In this document: positions 1 to 8,300 of the stretch, piece by piece
Numbering within the stretch: position 1 is the stretch's first letter
Layout of the letters: each line of letters starts with the position of its first letter
Notes under the pieces: model-generated
What the model was told of the DNA's origin: nothing
Database searches by the model: none
What the model saw: the letters and a program-made list of their open reading frames with translations, nothing else
NCBI GenBank assembly: GCA_023426545.1
Contig: JAFAAN010000116.1
Coordinates: 1 to 22,079 of the forward strand
DNA: 22,079 nt
DNA from: Pseudomonadota bacterium
Lineage (GTDB): Bacteria > Myxococcota > Myxococcia > Myxococcales > Myxococcaceae
Direction of reading: 5' to 3'
Program-made: the position numbers and the translations under genes

Positions 1-68
1 GGGCTGGGGGCCTGGCGGTGGCTTGGCGGGGCGCTGGGGGGGGGGCGGGCGGGGGGCTGGGGGGGGGG
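1..68. repeat. Extreme G-run tract (possible G-quadruplex) downstream of maiA
   Basis: The plus strand has seven runs of three or more G within 68 bases. Two of them are ten G long (36-45 and 59-68), and loops between the last five runs are only 1-4 bases. This fits a G-quadruplex-forming sequence on the plus strand, which is the template strand for the leftward maiA operon. I see no convincing coding signal here. The tract runs off the left edge, so its full extent is unknown. It could instead be a low-complexity Gly- or Pro-coding segment of a gene outside the window. Confidence 0.5.
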
Positions 69-90
69 CCGCGCCCGGGCAGGCGCGGCC
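67..90 (-). terminator. GC hairpin after maiA
   Basis: A perfect 9-bp inverted repeat (GGCCGCGCC / GGCGCGGCC) with a 6-base loop lies 12 bases beyond the maiA stop codon. Read leftward it is followed by a C-tract, not a T-tract. It is therefore a hairpin at the right place for transcript ending, not a canonical intrinsic terminator. Confidence 0.45.
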
Positions 91-102
91 ACCCCATGCG
101 GC

Positions 103-762
103 TCAGGCGGGCACCGCGTCCGGCTGCCGGTCGGGCTCGGCGGCCTGGAAGGCGGGCAACGCCTGGCACTCGGCCTCGATGCGCAGCAGCGTGGGGTACG
201 GCGTCACGTCCGCGCCGAAGCGGCGCGCCCCATAGAGCTGGGGCACCAGGCACACGTCCGCGAGCGACACCGCGTCGCCCACGCAGAAGCGGCCCGCGGT
301 GGGCTGCACCGCCGCCTCCAGCGCCTCCAGCCCCCGCGCGTTCCAGTACGCCGACCACGCCTTGTCATCCGCGTGCAGCTCCTGCTTGATGCGCTGCATC
401 ACGGACAGGTTCTGCAGGGGCTGGATGCCGGAGTTCACCATCTCCGCCAGCATCCGCGCCCGGGCGCGCAGATACGCGTCGGAGGGCAGCAGCGCCGGCG
501 CGGGGAAGCGCTCCTCCAGGTACTCCAGCACCGGCAGCGACTGGGACAGCCGGCGCACGGTGCCGTCCGCCTCCGTCCACTCCAGCGTGGGCAGCGTGCG
601 CATGGGGTTGAGCGCCCGGTACGCGGCGCCGTGCTGCTCCCCGCCGTCCTTCACCAGGTGCACCGGGACGTAGTCGAAGCTCAGCCCCTTCAGGTGCAGG
701 CCGATGCGCACCCGCCACGACGCCGACGAGCGCCAGTAGCTGTAGAGCCGAAGGCCCGTCAT
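103..762 (-). CDS. maiA: Maleylacetoacetate isomerase (zeta-class glutathione S-transferase)
   Basis: This 219-aa protein is the usual length for MaiA. It isomerises maleylacetoacetate to fumarylacetoacetate in tyrosine/phenylalanine (homogentisate) catabolism, using glutathione, in the cytoplasm. The N-terminal thioredoxin-like domain carries the zeta-class signature RSSASWRVRIGL near residues 11-22. The Cys of the animal SSC motif is Ala here, as is common in bacteria. LPTLEW and LSQSLPVLEYLEE in the same half match the glutathione-binding region, and the helical C-terminal domain has the VSLADVCLVPQ segment typical of GSTs. The ATG overlaps the stop of the upstream hydrolase gene (ATGA), so the two are probably translationally coupled. 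Homogentisate dioxygenase is not in the window. A hairpin and a G-rich tract follow the gene. Confidence 0.93.
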   Translation of the reverse strand: MTGLRLYSYWRSSASWRVRIGLHLKGLSFDYVPVHLVKDGGEQHGAAYRALNPMRTLPTLEWTEADGTVRRLSQSLPVLEYLEERFPAPALLPSDAYLRARARMLAEMVNSGIQPLQNLSVMQRIKQELHADDKAWSAYWNARGLEALEAAVQPTAGRFCVGDAVSLADVCLVPQLYGARRFGADVTPYPTLLRIEAECQALPAFQAAEPDRQPDAVPA

Positions 763-1739
763 GGCCCCTTCACCACCTTCTGGGCGATGCGGCCGAACAC
801 GCTGCGGCCCTCGGCGTCCAGCATCTCGATGTCGATGGTGTCGCCCGGCTTCATGAAGGGCGTCTTGGGCGCGCCCTGCTCGATGGTCTCGATCATCCGG
901 CGCTCGGCCAGGCAGGAGATGCCCCGCTCGCGGTCCGCGTTGGACACCGTGCCGCTGCCCAGGATGGTGCCCGCCGTGAAGCTGCGCGTCTTGCTGATGT
1001 GCTGGATGAGGTCGAAGAAGGAGAAGTGCATCTCCGGGCCGGCGTCCGTGTCGCCCACCTGCTGCCCGTTGAGCACCGAGCGCAGCCGCAGGTGGATGCG
1101 CCCGTCATGCCACGCCGCGCCCAGCTCGTCCGGCGTCACGGCGAAGGGGCTGAAGGCCGTGGCCGGCTTGCTCTGGAAGAAGCCGAAGCCCTTGGCCAGC
1201 TCGTTGGGGATGAGGTTGCGCAGGGACACGTCGTTGGCCAGCATCAGCAGCTTCACGTGACGCGCCGCATCCGCCGCCTGCGTGCCTTGCGGCGTGTCGC
1301 CGAGGATGGCGCAGACCTCGCCCTCGAAGTCCAGGCCCCAGGACTCGTCCGCCAGCGGGATGTCGGCGGTGGGCGCCAGGAAGTCGCCGGAGCCGCCCTG
1401 GTACACCAGCGGGTCCGTCTTCAGCGTCTCCGGGGGCTCGGCGCCGCGCGCCTTGCGCACCAGGATGACGTGGTTGAGGTACGCGCTGCCATCCACCCAC
1501 TCGTAGGCGCGCGGCAGCGGCGCGAGCAGCGCGCCGACGTCCAGCGGCCGGCTCTGCACCGTGCCCGCTTCCAGCTGGGCGTCCAGCGCGCGCAGCAGCG
1601 GCTCCTTCGTCTCCCAGTCGTCCAGCGCGGCTTGCAGCGTGAGCGCCACGTTGGTGGCCAGCGCATAGGCCGAGTTGTCCCGCTTGACGACGATGAGGCG
1701 GCCGTCACGGGTTCCGTCCTTGAGCGTCGCGAGCTTCAA
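759..1739 (-). CDS. Fumarylacetoacetate hydrolase family protein
   Basis: This 326-aa enzyme of the FAH superfamily probably cleaves fumarylacetoacetate to fumarate and acetoacetate, the last step of tyrosine breakdown. I chose a TTG start at 1739: it gives the family N-terminus MKLATLKDGTRDG and is preceded by GGAG seven bases upstream. An open frame continues to 1976, but the extra 79 residues are Arg/Pro/Gly-rich and unlike the family. Conserved features are the metal-site region DFEGEVCAILGD (about 137-148), LANDVSLRN (about 168-176), GFGFFQSKPATAFSPFAVTPDELG (about 184-207) and LGSGTVSN near the C-terminus. Its stop overlaps the maiA start, and that pairing supports the tyrosine-pathway role over other FAH-family activities. 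Confidence 0.92.
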   Translation of the reverse strand: MKLATLKDGTRDGRLIVVKRDNSAYALATNVALTLQAALDDWETKEPLLRALDAQLEAGTVQSRPLDVGALLAPLPRAYEWVDGSAYLNHVILVRKARGAEPPETLKTDPLVYQGGSGDFLAPTADIPLADESWGLDFEGEVCAILGDTPQGTQAADAARHVKLLMLANDVSLRNLIPNELAKGFGFFQSKPATAFSPFAVTPDELGAAWHDGRIHLRLRSVLNGQQVGDTDAGPEMHFSFFDLIQHISKTRSFTAGTILGSGTVSNADRERGISCLAERRMIETIEQGAPKTPFMKPGDTIDIEMLDAEGRSVFGRIAQKVVKGP

Positions 1740-1796
1740 TGCCGGGCTCCCTGGCGGCCTCTGAGGAAAACGGCCGGGCCGCCTCGTGTGTCCGGG

Positions 1797-1825
1797 CTTT
1801 TCCGACGGGGCACCTGGGGTGTCAA
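1797..1825 (-). promoter_or_regulatory. Candidate promoter for the FAH-maiA operon
   Basis: On the minus strand a perfect TTGACA (1825 down to 1820) is followed after 17 bases by GAAAAG (1802-1797), 57 bases before the TTG start. The -35 is strong but the -10 matches only three of six positions. The -35 sits inside an inverted repeat (GTGTC N10 GACAC, 1819-1838) that could bind a regulator. The evidence is weak. Confidence 0.25.
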
Positions 1826-1960
1826 GCCTGACGGACACGCGCCCGCCGGGAAAGGCGCACGGCGGACACGCCCCACACATGTCCTGGCGCGTCGGAGATT
1901 CCTTCCACCGCGCCGCGCTCCACGGCCGGCCCGGTGCACGCGCCCGTCCTGCTGCTGGCA

Positions 1961-1999
1961 GCGAAAGAAAACGCACGGGCGGAACCGGCCGCCCGTGCG
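1961..1999 (-). terminator. Rho-independent terminator of the small secreted-protein gene
   Basis: A perfect 11-bp stem (CGCACGGGCGG / CCGCCCGTGCG, arms 1972-1982 and 1989-1999) has a 6-base loop. Read leftward it is followed directly by TTTTCTTTC. It begins 17 bases after the stop codon at 2017. This is the clearest intrinsic terminator in the window. Confidence 0.85.
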
Positions 2000-2016
2000 C
2001 TTCCCACTGCCTTCGC

Positions 2017-2400
2017 TCATGCCCGGAGCGGCTTCACCAGCTCCGGGCAGTGCCAGTAGGTGTACTCACAGGTCTCCCGCGTGGCGTCGCAGGGCACCTG
2101 GATGATGGTGACGGCCTCGCACGGGTGGCGGGGCGCCTCCACGCCACCTCCGCCGCGGGTGCGGCCTTCGTCTGGAATGGGCGCCTCGGGCTCCAACGCG
2201 TCCCGCGGCGGAGGCGCCACCTCGGCATGGTTTCCAGGAGCGGCCGTGCCCCGCGCGGCACCACCCCGCCCCTTGCGAGAAGCCCCGCGCGAGTCCTGGC
2301 GCGACTCCTGCGTCGAGACCACCGGCGGCGCCGACACCACCGGCAGCAGGCCTGGAGCGGCGCCCAGCACCGCGCCCAGGACGTACAACTTCGTGTTCAT
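2017..2400 (-). CDS. Small secreted protein with four C-terminal cysteines, unknown function
   Basis: I do not recognise this 127-aa protein. The first 24 residues look like a cleavable signal peptide (MNTK, then a hydrophobic stretch ending VVSA). A low-complexity middle (about 25-90) is rich in Arg, Gly, Ala and Pro and is probably disordered. The last 35 residues form a compact segment with Cys94, Cys104, Cys111 and Cys118 plus aromatic residues, which suggests two disulfides outside the cytoplasm. The ATG is supported by a strong purine-rich ribosome site (GAGGGGG four bases upstream). The gene stands alone, is divergent from the STAS-like gene at 2616, and has its own terminator. Confidence 0.75.
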   Translation of the reverse strand: MNTKLYVLGAVLGAAPGLLPVVSAPPVVSTQESRQDSRGASRKGRGGAARGTAAPGNHAEVAPPPRDALEPEAPIPDEGRTRGGGGVEAPRHPCEAVTIIQVPCDATRETCEYTYWHCPELVKPLRA

Positions 2401-2615
2401 GAAACCCCCTCGCCGGCTGCCACCGCCGGCGCACCCCTTCGGCGCGCCGGTACCGGAGCAGCGGCAGGGACGTCAGTACCAGGCGGGCCTGACATTCCCG
2501 GCCCTTCCGGACAGGGCGGCGAAGGCGCCACGAGGCCCGCGGCGACGGCCGCCTGCTCTAGACGTGTCACCCGCTGCGGCTAGGATGGCGCGCCCGCCCG
2601 GAGCCTGTCACCGTC

Positions 2616-2993
2616 ATGCCATTCCAGATCACCGTACACGCGCAGGACCGCATCCTCGAGGTCGTCTATCCCCCGCAGGTCACCACGGAGGACCTGGCCG
2701 AGTACCTGGCCGACGTGAAGAAGGCCATCACCTCCCTGGCCAGTGACTGGTCCGCCCTGGTGGACCAGTCGCAGCTGCGGGTGATGCCCAGCGACGTGGT
2801 GACGGCCATGGCCAGCCTCAATGCCTATGCCCAGCTCCACGGCATGAAGCGCTCGGCCCGGGTCGTCAGCGACGCCCCCTCCGGGCTCCAGGCGTGGCGC
2901 ATGACCAAGCGCGCCATGCTGAGCATCCCCACCCGGACCTTCGAGACGCGAGCGGATGCACTCCACTGGCTGAGAAACCCCGACGCGGACTGA
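2616..2993 (+). CDS. STAS/SpoIIAA-like small cytoplasmic protein
   Basis: This 125-aa protein has no signal peptide or membrane segment. The pattern (strand ILEVVYPPQVTTEDLAEYLADVKKAI, then WSALVDQSQLRVMP, then a helix with MASLNAYAQLHGMKRSARVVSD) fits the alternating beta/alpha layout of STAS-like or SpoIIAA-like proteins. Those often act as protein-binding switches. No phosphorylatable Ser in the anti-sigma-antagonist context is evident, so calling it an anti-sigma antagonist would be going too far. The ribosome site is weak (GGAG 12 bases before ATG). The gene precedes the protease lipoprotein by 114 bases. Function is unknown, and the fold call is an inference from pattern alone. Confidence 0.75.
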   Translation: MPFQITVHAQDRILEVVYPPQVTTEDLAEYLADVKKAITSLASDWSALVDQSQLRVMPSDVVTAMASLNAYAQLHGMKRSARVVSDAPSGLQAWRMTKRAMLSIPTRTFETRADALHWLRNPDAD

Positions 2994-3043
2994 GCTTCGC
3001 GGGGATTGTTCGCCACCAGACAACGGCAGCGCCTTTTTTCACC

Positions 3044-3049
3044 TATATT
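3044..3049 (+). promoter_or_regulatory. Candidate -10 box upstream of the protease lipoprotein
   Basis: TATATT, one mismatch from TATAAT, lies in an AT-rich patch just after a CTTTTTTC run, 58 bases before the protease start. No good -35 is seen at 16-18 bases (CAACGG is the nearest), so this may depend on an activator or an alternative sigma factor. The T-run might instead help end the preceding transcript, but I see no strong stem before it. Confidence 0.25.
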
Positions 3050-3107
3050 GCGGTGGCCCGCCCCCGAACGCGGTGGGCCTCACATCTCCCGTAGGAGTGG
3101 TTGTCTC

Positions 3108-4745
3108 ATGCATATCCCCCGGACCGACGCCCGCAGGAAGCTGCTCGGCGCGCTGTTGTGTACCTTCTCCGTCGCGGCCTGCGGGCCGGCCTCGGAGAGC
3201 GAGCCCGCTGGCAGCGCGGGCTCCACCGAGCAGCCCGTCGTCTATGGCAACGATGACCGGAGGGACGTGTACGACCACCCCGACGCCACCCTGCGGCAGT
3301 ACGCCATGCAGGCCAGCGCCGTCATGGTCGATCCCTACGAAATCGACGACACGGACCCCAACAACATCGTCTTCGACAGCCCCACCCTGGGCGAGTGGGT
3401 CAACCTCTGCCCCGGCCAGCGCTTCATCGACGACCCGGCGCCCGGCTACTGCTCGGGCACGCTCATCGACGACGACCTCCTGCTGACCGCCGGCCACTGC
3501 GTGGAGAGCGCGGCCGACTGCGCGGACTTCAAGTGGGTCTTCAACTTCTATCGCCCTGACGCGAACTCGGTGCAGACCCTCACCACGCAGGACGTCTTCA
3601 GCTGCAAGGAGATTGTCGTGCGCCGGGAGAACACCTCCGGTGGCCGCACGCTGGACTACGCCATCATCCGCCTGGACCGCGCGGCGACGCCGCGCTTCGC
3701 GCCCGCGCCCATCCGCCCGGGCAACACCGCCATGGCGGTGGGCGCCAACGTGGCCGTCATCGGCTCGGGCAGCGGCATCCCGCTCAAGATTGACTCGGGC
3801 GGCAAGGTGCGCAACGGCCGCGCCAGCACGCTGGACTACTTCGTCGCCACCACGGACACCTTCGGCGGCAACTCCGGTTCGGCCGTCTACGACATGTCGA
3901 ACCACACCATCGCCGGCATCCTGGTGCGCGGCTCGGCGGACTACGTCAACCAGGGCAGCTGCCGCGTCGTGAACGTGTGCTCGGAGACCGGGTGCGGCGG
4001 CGAGGACATCACCTACGTCCGTCCGGCCATCGACGCGTTCTGCGCCGCCAACACCAGCGCCCGGCTGTGCGACACCACGCCGCCGCCGGCGACGTCCTTC
4101 GACTTCACGGCCACCCAGACCCGCAACGCCACCGTGAACACCACCCGCCACACGGTGGAGCTCACCGCCGGCCAGAGCATCACCGTGGGCACCTGCGGCC
4201 TGACGGGCGCCAGCTTCACCGGTGACACCTGGCTGCGCGTCAACGGCCCCAGCGGCATCGAGGTCGCCTCCAACGACGACGCGTGCAACGGCCGCGGCTC
4301 CAGCATCACCTTCACGGCCGGGGCAGCCGGGAACTACGAAATCCTCGCGGGCTGCTATGGCGACACCAGCTGCGGCGGCACGGTGTCGTGGAGCATCGGC
4401 ACGGCGACCCCGCCGGCCACCTCCGGCACGTTCAGCTACAGCTCCGTCAACTCCAACAGCGCGCGGCAGAACACCACCAACGAGAACGTCACCCTCACGG
4501 CCGGCCAGCGCCTCAGCTTCGGCACCTGCAACGTGACGGGCGCCTCCGGCACGGGTGACTCGTTCATCCGCCTGTACAACGCCGCTGGCGCGCAGGTGGC
4601 GCTCAACGACGACGGCGCGGGCTGCGGTTCGCTCTCCCACGCCACCTACACGGTGCCGGCGGGCGCGGGCGGCACGTATCAGATCCGCGCGGGCTGCTAC
4701 GGCAACACCAGCTGCAGCGGCACGGTGGGCTGGACCATCCAGTAA
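3108..4745 (+). CDS. Trypsin-like serine protease lipoprotein with two C-terminal beta domains
   Basis: This 545-aa protein has a lipoprotein signal peptide (lipobox VAAC, Cys25), so it is probably anchored on the envelope surface or exported. The protease domain carries the S1 triad: His130 in LTAGHC, Asp183 in LDYAIIRLD and Ser256 in GGNSGSA. Two tandem domains of about 104 residues follow (about 330-433 and 440-545), each with LTAGQ, GTC, a GD/W or GD/F motif and GCYGxTSCxGTV. They resemble prepeptidase C-terminal (PPC-like) beta-sandwich domains that aid secretion or substrate binding. The start is set by AGGAG ten bases upstream and by the signal peptide; an in-frame extension to 3006 lacks both. 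A hairpin follows the stop. The substrate is unknown. Protein digestion during predation is plausible. Confidence 0.92.
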   Translation: MHIPRTDARRKLLGALLCTFSVAACGPASESEPAGSAGSTEQPVVYGNDDRRDVYDHPDATLRQYAMQASAVMVDPYEIDDTDPNNIVFDSPTLGEWVNLCPGQRFIDDPAPGYCSGTLIDDDLLLTAGHCVESAADCADFKWVFNFYRPDANSVQTLTTQDVFSCKEIVVRRENTSGGRTLDYAIIRLDRAATPRFAPAPIRPGNTAMAVGANVAVIGSGSGIPLKIDSGGKVRNGRASTLDYFVATTDTFGGNSGSAVYDMSNHTIAGILVRGSADYVNQGSCRVVNVCSETGCGGEDITYVRPAIDAFCAANTSARLCDTTPPPATSFDFTATQTRNATVNTTRHTVELTAGQSITVGTCGLTGASFTGDTWLRVNGPSGIEVASNDDACNGRGSSITFTAGAAGNYEILAGCYGDTSCGGTVSWSIGTATPPATSGTFSYSSVNSNSARQNTTNENVTLTAGQRLSFGTCNVTGASGTGDSFIRLYNAAGAQVALNDDGAGCGSLSHATYTVPAGAGGTYQIRAGCYGNTSCSGTVGWTIQ

Positions 4746-4772
4746 TCACCCTCCACCCATGAGGTGGGCACC

Positions 4773-4809
4773 GCGGGGCGCGTCACTCTTCACGGAGTGG
4801 CCGCCCCGC
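4773..4809 (+). terminator. Long hairpin after the protease gene
   Basis: The outer arms GCGGGGCG (4773-4780) and CGCCCCGC (4802-4809) pair perfectly. Inside them CACTC and GAGTG (4784-4788 and 4795-4799) pair around a six-base loop. There is no T-tract, so this is a terminator-like or 3'-protective hairpin rather than a canonical intrinsic terminator. It starts 28 bases after the stop codon. Confidence 0.5.
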
Positions 4810-4835
4810 TGTCGCGTCTGGCCTCCCGCTCGCGG

Positions 4836-4865
4836 TTGAAGGCCCTCCAGGCAAAACGTTAAAAT
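4836..4865 (+). promoter_or_regulatory. Candidate sigma-70-type promoter for the partner/protease pair
   Basis: TTGAAG (4836-4841, four of six) and TAAAAT (4860-4865, five of six) are 18 bases apart. They lie in a conspicuous A/T-rich patch in an otherwise very GC-rich region. The -10 ends 36 bases before the GTG start at 4902, which leaves room for a normal leader. Confidence 0.5.
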
Positions 4866-4901
4866 CCAAGCATTCCACCGTTCGGCCCCGGAGAGCGCGC
4901 A

Positions 4902-5273
4902 GTGCTGAAGATTCGGCCCGAGCAGATGGTGTGCCTCGACACCTCGGTGCGGGGCGCCTTCGTGTCCCGTGTCGTGCGCTTCCTGCGGACGCAGCTGCCC
5001 CGGGAGTGCGCGGACCTGGACGAGCGGGAGCTGCGCGCCCGGGCCGAGCGCGGCATCACCGCGGCGAGCGCGCACGGCATCACCGCGCGCTGGGACGTGG
5101 CGCGCTTCATCGCCTGCCAGCTGTGCCTGGGCGAGCACTTCGACACGGACCCGGCCCATGCCTGGCCCCAGGCCGTGCTCGCGCGGCCGTACCTGACGCC
5201 CACCCGAAAGATGGACTGGATTGAGCGCCACTACCTCCGGCCGCACCGCCGGCGCTCCCCTGCCACGCCCTGA
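4902..5273 (+). CDS. Small protein upstream of a large protease; likely partner/adaptor, unknown function
   Basis: This 123-aa protein starts at a GTG with GGAG eight bases upstream. No signal peptide or membrane segment is visible. The pattern is an N-terminal IRPEQM motif, a long helix (VRGAFVSRVVRFLRTQLP), then ITAASAHGITARWDVARFIACQLCLGEHFDTDPAHAWPQAVL and a C-terminal MDWIERHYL helix. From memory, this layout recurs in small myxobacterial and proteobacterial proteins encoded beside type VI secretion or toxin genes. That recollection is not verifiable here. The 29-base gap to the 1070-aa protease gene suggests one operon and a partner, adaptor or immunity role. No VgrG, Hcp or PAAR gene is visible nearby. 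Confidence 0.8.
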   Translation: MLKIRPEQMVCLDTSVRGAFVSRVVRFLRTQLPRECADLDERELRARAERGITAASAHGITARWDVARFIACQLCLGEHFDTDPAHAWPQAVLARPYLTPTRKMDWIERHYLRPHRRRSPATP

Positions 5274-5302
5274 CACCACGGGCGCGCCTGGACACACCTC
5301 CG

Positions 5303-8300
5303 ATGCCCTACCTACCCCTGCGCTGCGACTGGACCCACTTCGCCCCCTCCCAGGAGACGCTCGCCGTCACCTACGACCCGCCCGAGTCGGGGCGGCTCGT
5401 CTCCGTCCAGTTGGAGGTGCGCGACCACGCGAACACCCTCGTGTACCGCTCGGATGCGCTCGACTGCCGGGGAGGCCCAGCGGCGCTGAGCTGGACGGGC
5501 GCGCTGAACGAGGGCAACGACGCCGTCCACGAGCCCTTCGCCACCCCCCTGCGCGCGCCGTACACGCTCCAGGTCAACGCCGTCATCGAAGAGGACGCGC
5601 ATGACGGCCTCCACCAACCCGAGGACCTGCCCAACACCGAGCTGGACAGCGTGGCGCCGTGCGAGGTCCAGCGCGACGAGGCCCTCCAGCAGGAGGTGCG
5701 GGACGCCCTGCCACCGCCACCGCCCACCACCGCGCGGGTCGACGTCCTCTACCACTCGGTCGAGGTCGTCCGCGGCCCCTGGCTGGCCACGGGCGAAGCG
5801 TTCGCCCGGGGGACGGTCGAGAGCATCTGCCACAAGCTCAACCAGCTCGGGTACTACGCCGGGCCTCCGGCACGAGCGGCGGCCACCCCGGACCTGCTCG
5901 ACAAGGCCAAGGAGCGCTTCCGGCAGAACCACGGCGGCCTGCGCCTCATCGCCACGCCCACGAACAACCAGTTCGAGGACGCGCTGGACGGGGCGCTGGC
6001 ACATGCGCACGGCGCGCGTCCCACGCTGGCGGACCACCAGAGCGCCCCCATCGCGGAGGACGCGGCGCTCCCCACGGGGCGCGGCGACCCGCTGCGCATC
6101 TATGTGGAAGCCATCGGCTTCGACGAGGAGCTCGACGAGAAGACCGACGAGTTCATGCGGCATGTTCCGTCTGGCCGGGACAGAGGGCCCGTCAACTGGC
6201 ACGCGCTGCACAACAAGACGGTCAGCGAGGCCGGCAAGCTCAACCGGCCCCTCGTCCCGCTCGAAGCCGTCATCTACCTCCAGGGCCATGACGGCAGCCG
6301 GGTCGCCGCGCCGCGAGCCGTGGGCGCGGTGCGCGTGGACTGGTCCGCGGTCGAACCCGGCGAGGACGTCTCGCACCTGCCCCTGGATGACCGCCTGCAC
6401 TCCGGAACGCAGGCCTACGTCAATCGTGTCCTGCGCAGCGACCTCGTCGACCTCGAACATGACGGCAACACGAACTGCCCCGTGGCCTACGGCGGCATCC
6501 GCACCCGGGCGGACAACTTCCGCAATCCCTTCTGGCGGGAGCCCCAGCCCTATGCCCCCTACGCGGCCCCCACGGAGGATGCCAACGCGAAGGTGCTCTG
6601 GGTGTCGGCCTTCACGGACGGCGGCGCCCATCCGGCTCGCGTGGGGCGCGCGGGCATCTACTTCCAGCCTTCCCTGATTGCGGGAGACCGCTACCAGGTC
6701 CGCGCCCGGCTCAGCTACGAAGGCCGCGCCAATGCCAAGGCGCTCGAGGCCGCCAACCCCGTCTGCCAGTATGAGACGAGGCCCATCGTCGTCTGGCGCC
6801 GGGTGGAGGTCTTCGGCATCGTGGGCTGGCCCCCGCGCAACCACGGCACGTTGCCCGCGAACTGCCGGGCACGCTACGCCGAGTCCTTCCTGGAGGTCGA
6901 CTTCACCCAGACGCGGTACCAGGCCATCTCCGCGGTGCTCACCGACCAGGACTACAGGGACTGGCTCGCGCACGTCGGGGCCAACGTCACCACGTCCATC
7001 AACCAGCTCCACGGCGTGCTCGACACCGTCACCCTCCACGACGCAGGTCCCATCGTCCTCCAGGTCCCGGAAGAGGAGCTCACCTCGGAGCAGCAGAACA
7101 ACATCTATTTCTTCGCCAGCAACATGTTCAACGAGCTGGTCAACACGCCCAACGTCCGCAGCGCCGCGGGGTTCCTGCTCAACCGCATCTCCGAGCGGAT
7201 GCGCACCGGGCATGCGCCCTGCGGAGGCATCATCATGCTCGAGTACAGACTCTCGGACGACATCAAGGAGGTGCTCAGGACGTCCGACGGCGCCGACGTG
7301 CCAACGACTTCGAACGGCAACGGCTACCTGCTGGGCATCATCGACCAGGACGTGAACGCGAACGCGGACTTCGTCTTCACCCACGAGGTCGGCCACTGCT
7401 TCTGGCTGACCCACCACGAGGCCTCCTCCGGCGTGGTGCCCCAGCACCATGACCAGTTCGACCACAACTGCATGATGAGCTATCCCGACTGGGAAGGAGT
7501 CAGGCCTCAGTATCCGCACCAGGCGCCGGACCGCTTCGACCCGCGCTTCTGCGGCAAGTGCAACCTCAAGCTGCGCGGCTGGGACATCACCCACGACGAC
7601 ATCCTCGCGCTCGACCAGCCCACGTTCCCCGACCAGCTCACCACCCTCTTCTATTACGACCGCGCCGACCCCGGGCTCCAATGGAACATCGAGCTGGCGA
7701 CCGTGCGGGATGCCTTCACCCAGGTGTCACGAGGGCCGTTCCGCGAGCGCTACTTCGACCGGGACGCGAACTTCGACACCTGGATCGCCGCCCTGGGTGA
7801 CTGTGACATCTACCACCACGTCACCCATGGAAACGTCCGCTGCTCGAGGCACGAGGTGCGGCTCGGGTCCATGAACATGGCCGTTCCGCGCTACCCCACC
7901 TGGTGCAAGAACGACCGCGCCAAGGTGGAGCGGCTGGCGAACGAGGAGGCCAGGCTCTGCGAGCAGCACCACTTCGACCCGGAGGTGCTCACGGCGTGGG
8001 CGAGGAGGTCCCTCATCACGCCGGACGCGGGCTGGAGCCTCACGGGCCACAAGCCCAGGAGCGTCATCCAATGGATCGTGGACGACGACAACTCCGACCA
8101 GGATGTCGAGTTCACCTACGAGCACATCGAGCGGGCCTTCGAACAGGGCCGCAGGGGGCCCCGGCTGCTCGCCTTCTTCAGCTCATGCCTGCTGGGCTGG
8201 GAGCGGCGCTTCGCCCGGCTCTTCATCCAGAAGGGCACGCCCTTCGTCATCGCCTTCCGCAGCCGTTACCAGACATCGCAGGCGCTGCCGTTCAGCCGGG

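Noticed and set aside
18..389. Gly-rich frame starting in the G-run tract
   Set aside because: It is created by the G-runs and then overlaps maiA antisense. No ribosome site or domain.
3006..3107. Upstream extension of the serine protease frame
   Set aside because: The extra 34 residues come before a proper ribosome site and signal peptide and overlap the candidate promoter.
3039..4640. 533-codon minus-strand open frame opposite the serine protease
   Set aside because: It has low-complexity Gly/Ala/Arg/Val composition, and the plus strand has a catalytic triad and lipobox.
5312..7681. 789-codon minus-strand open frame opposite the large protease
   Set aside because: It is a shadow frame of the GC-rich plus-strand gene. 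No recognisable motif or ribosome site; the plus-strand frame has protease motifs.
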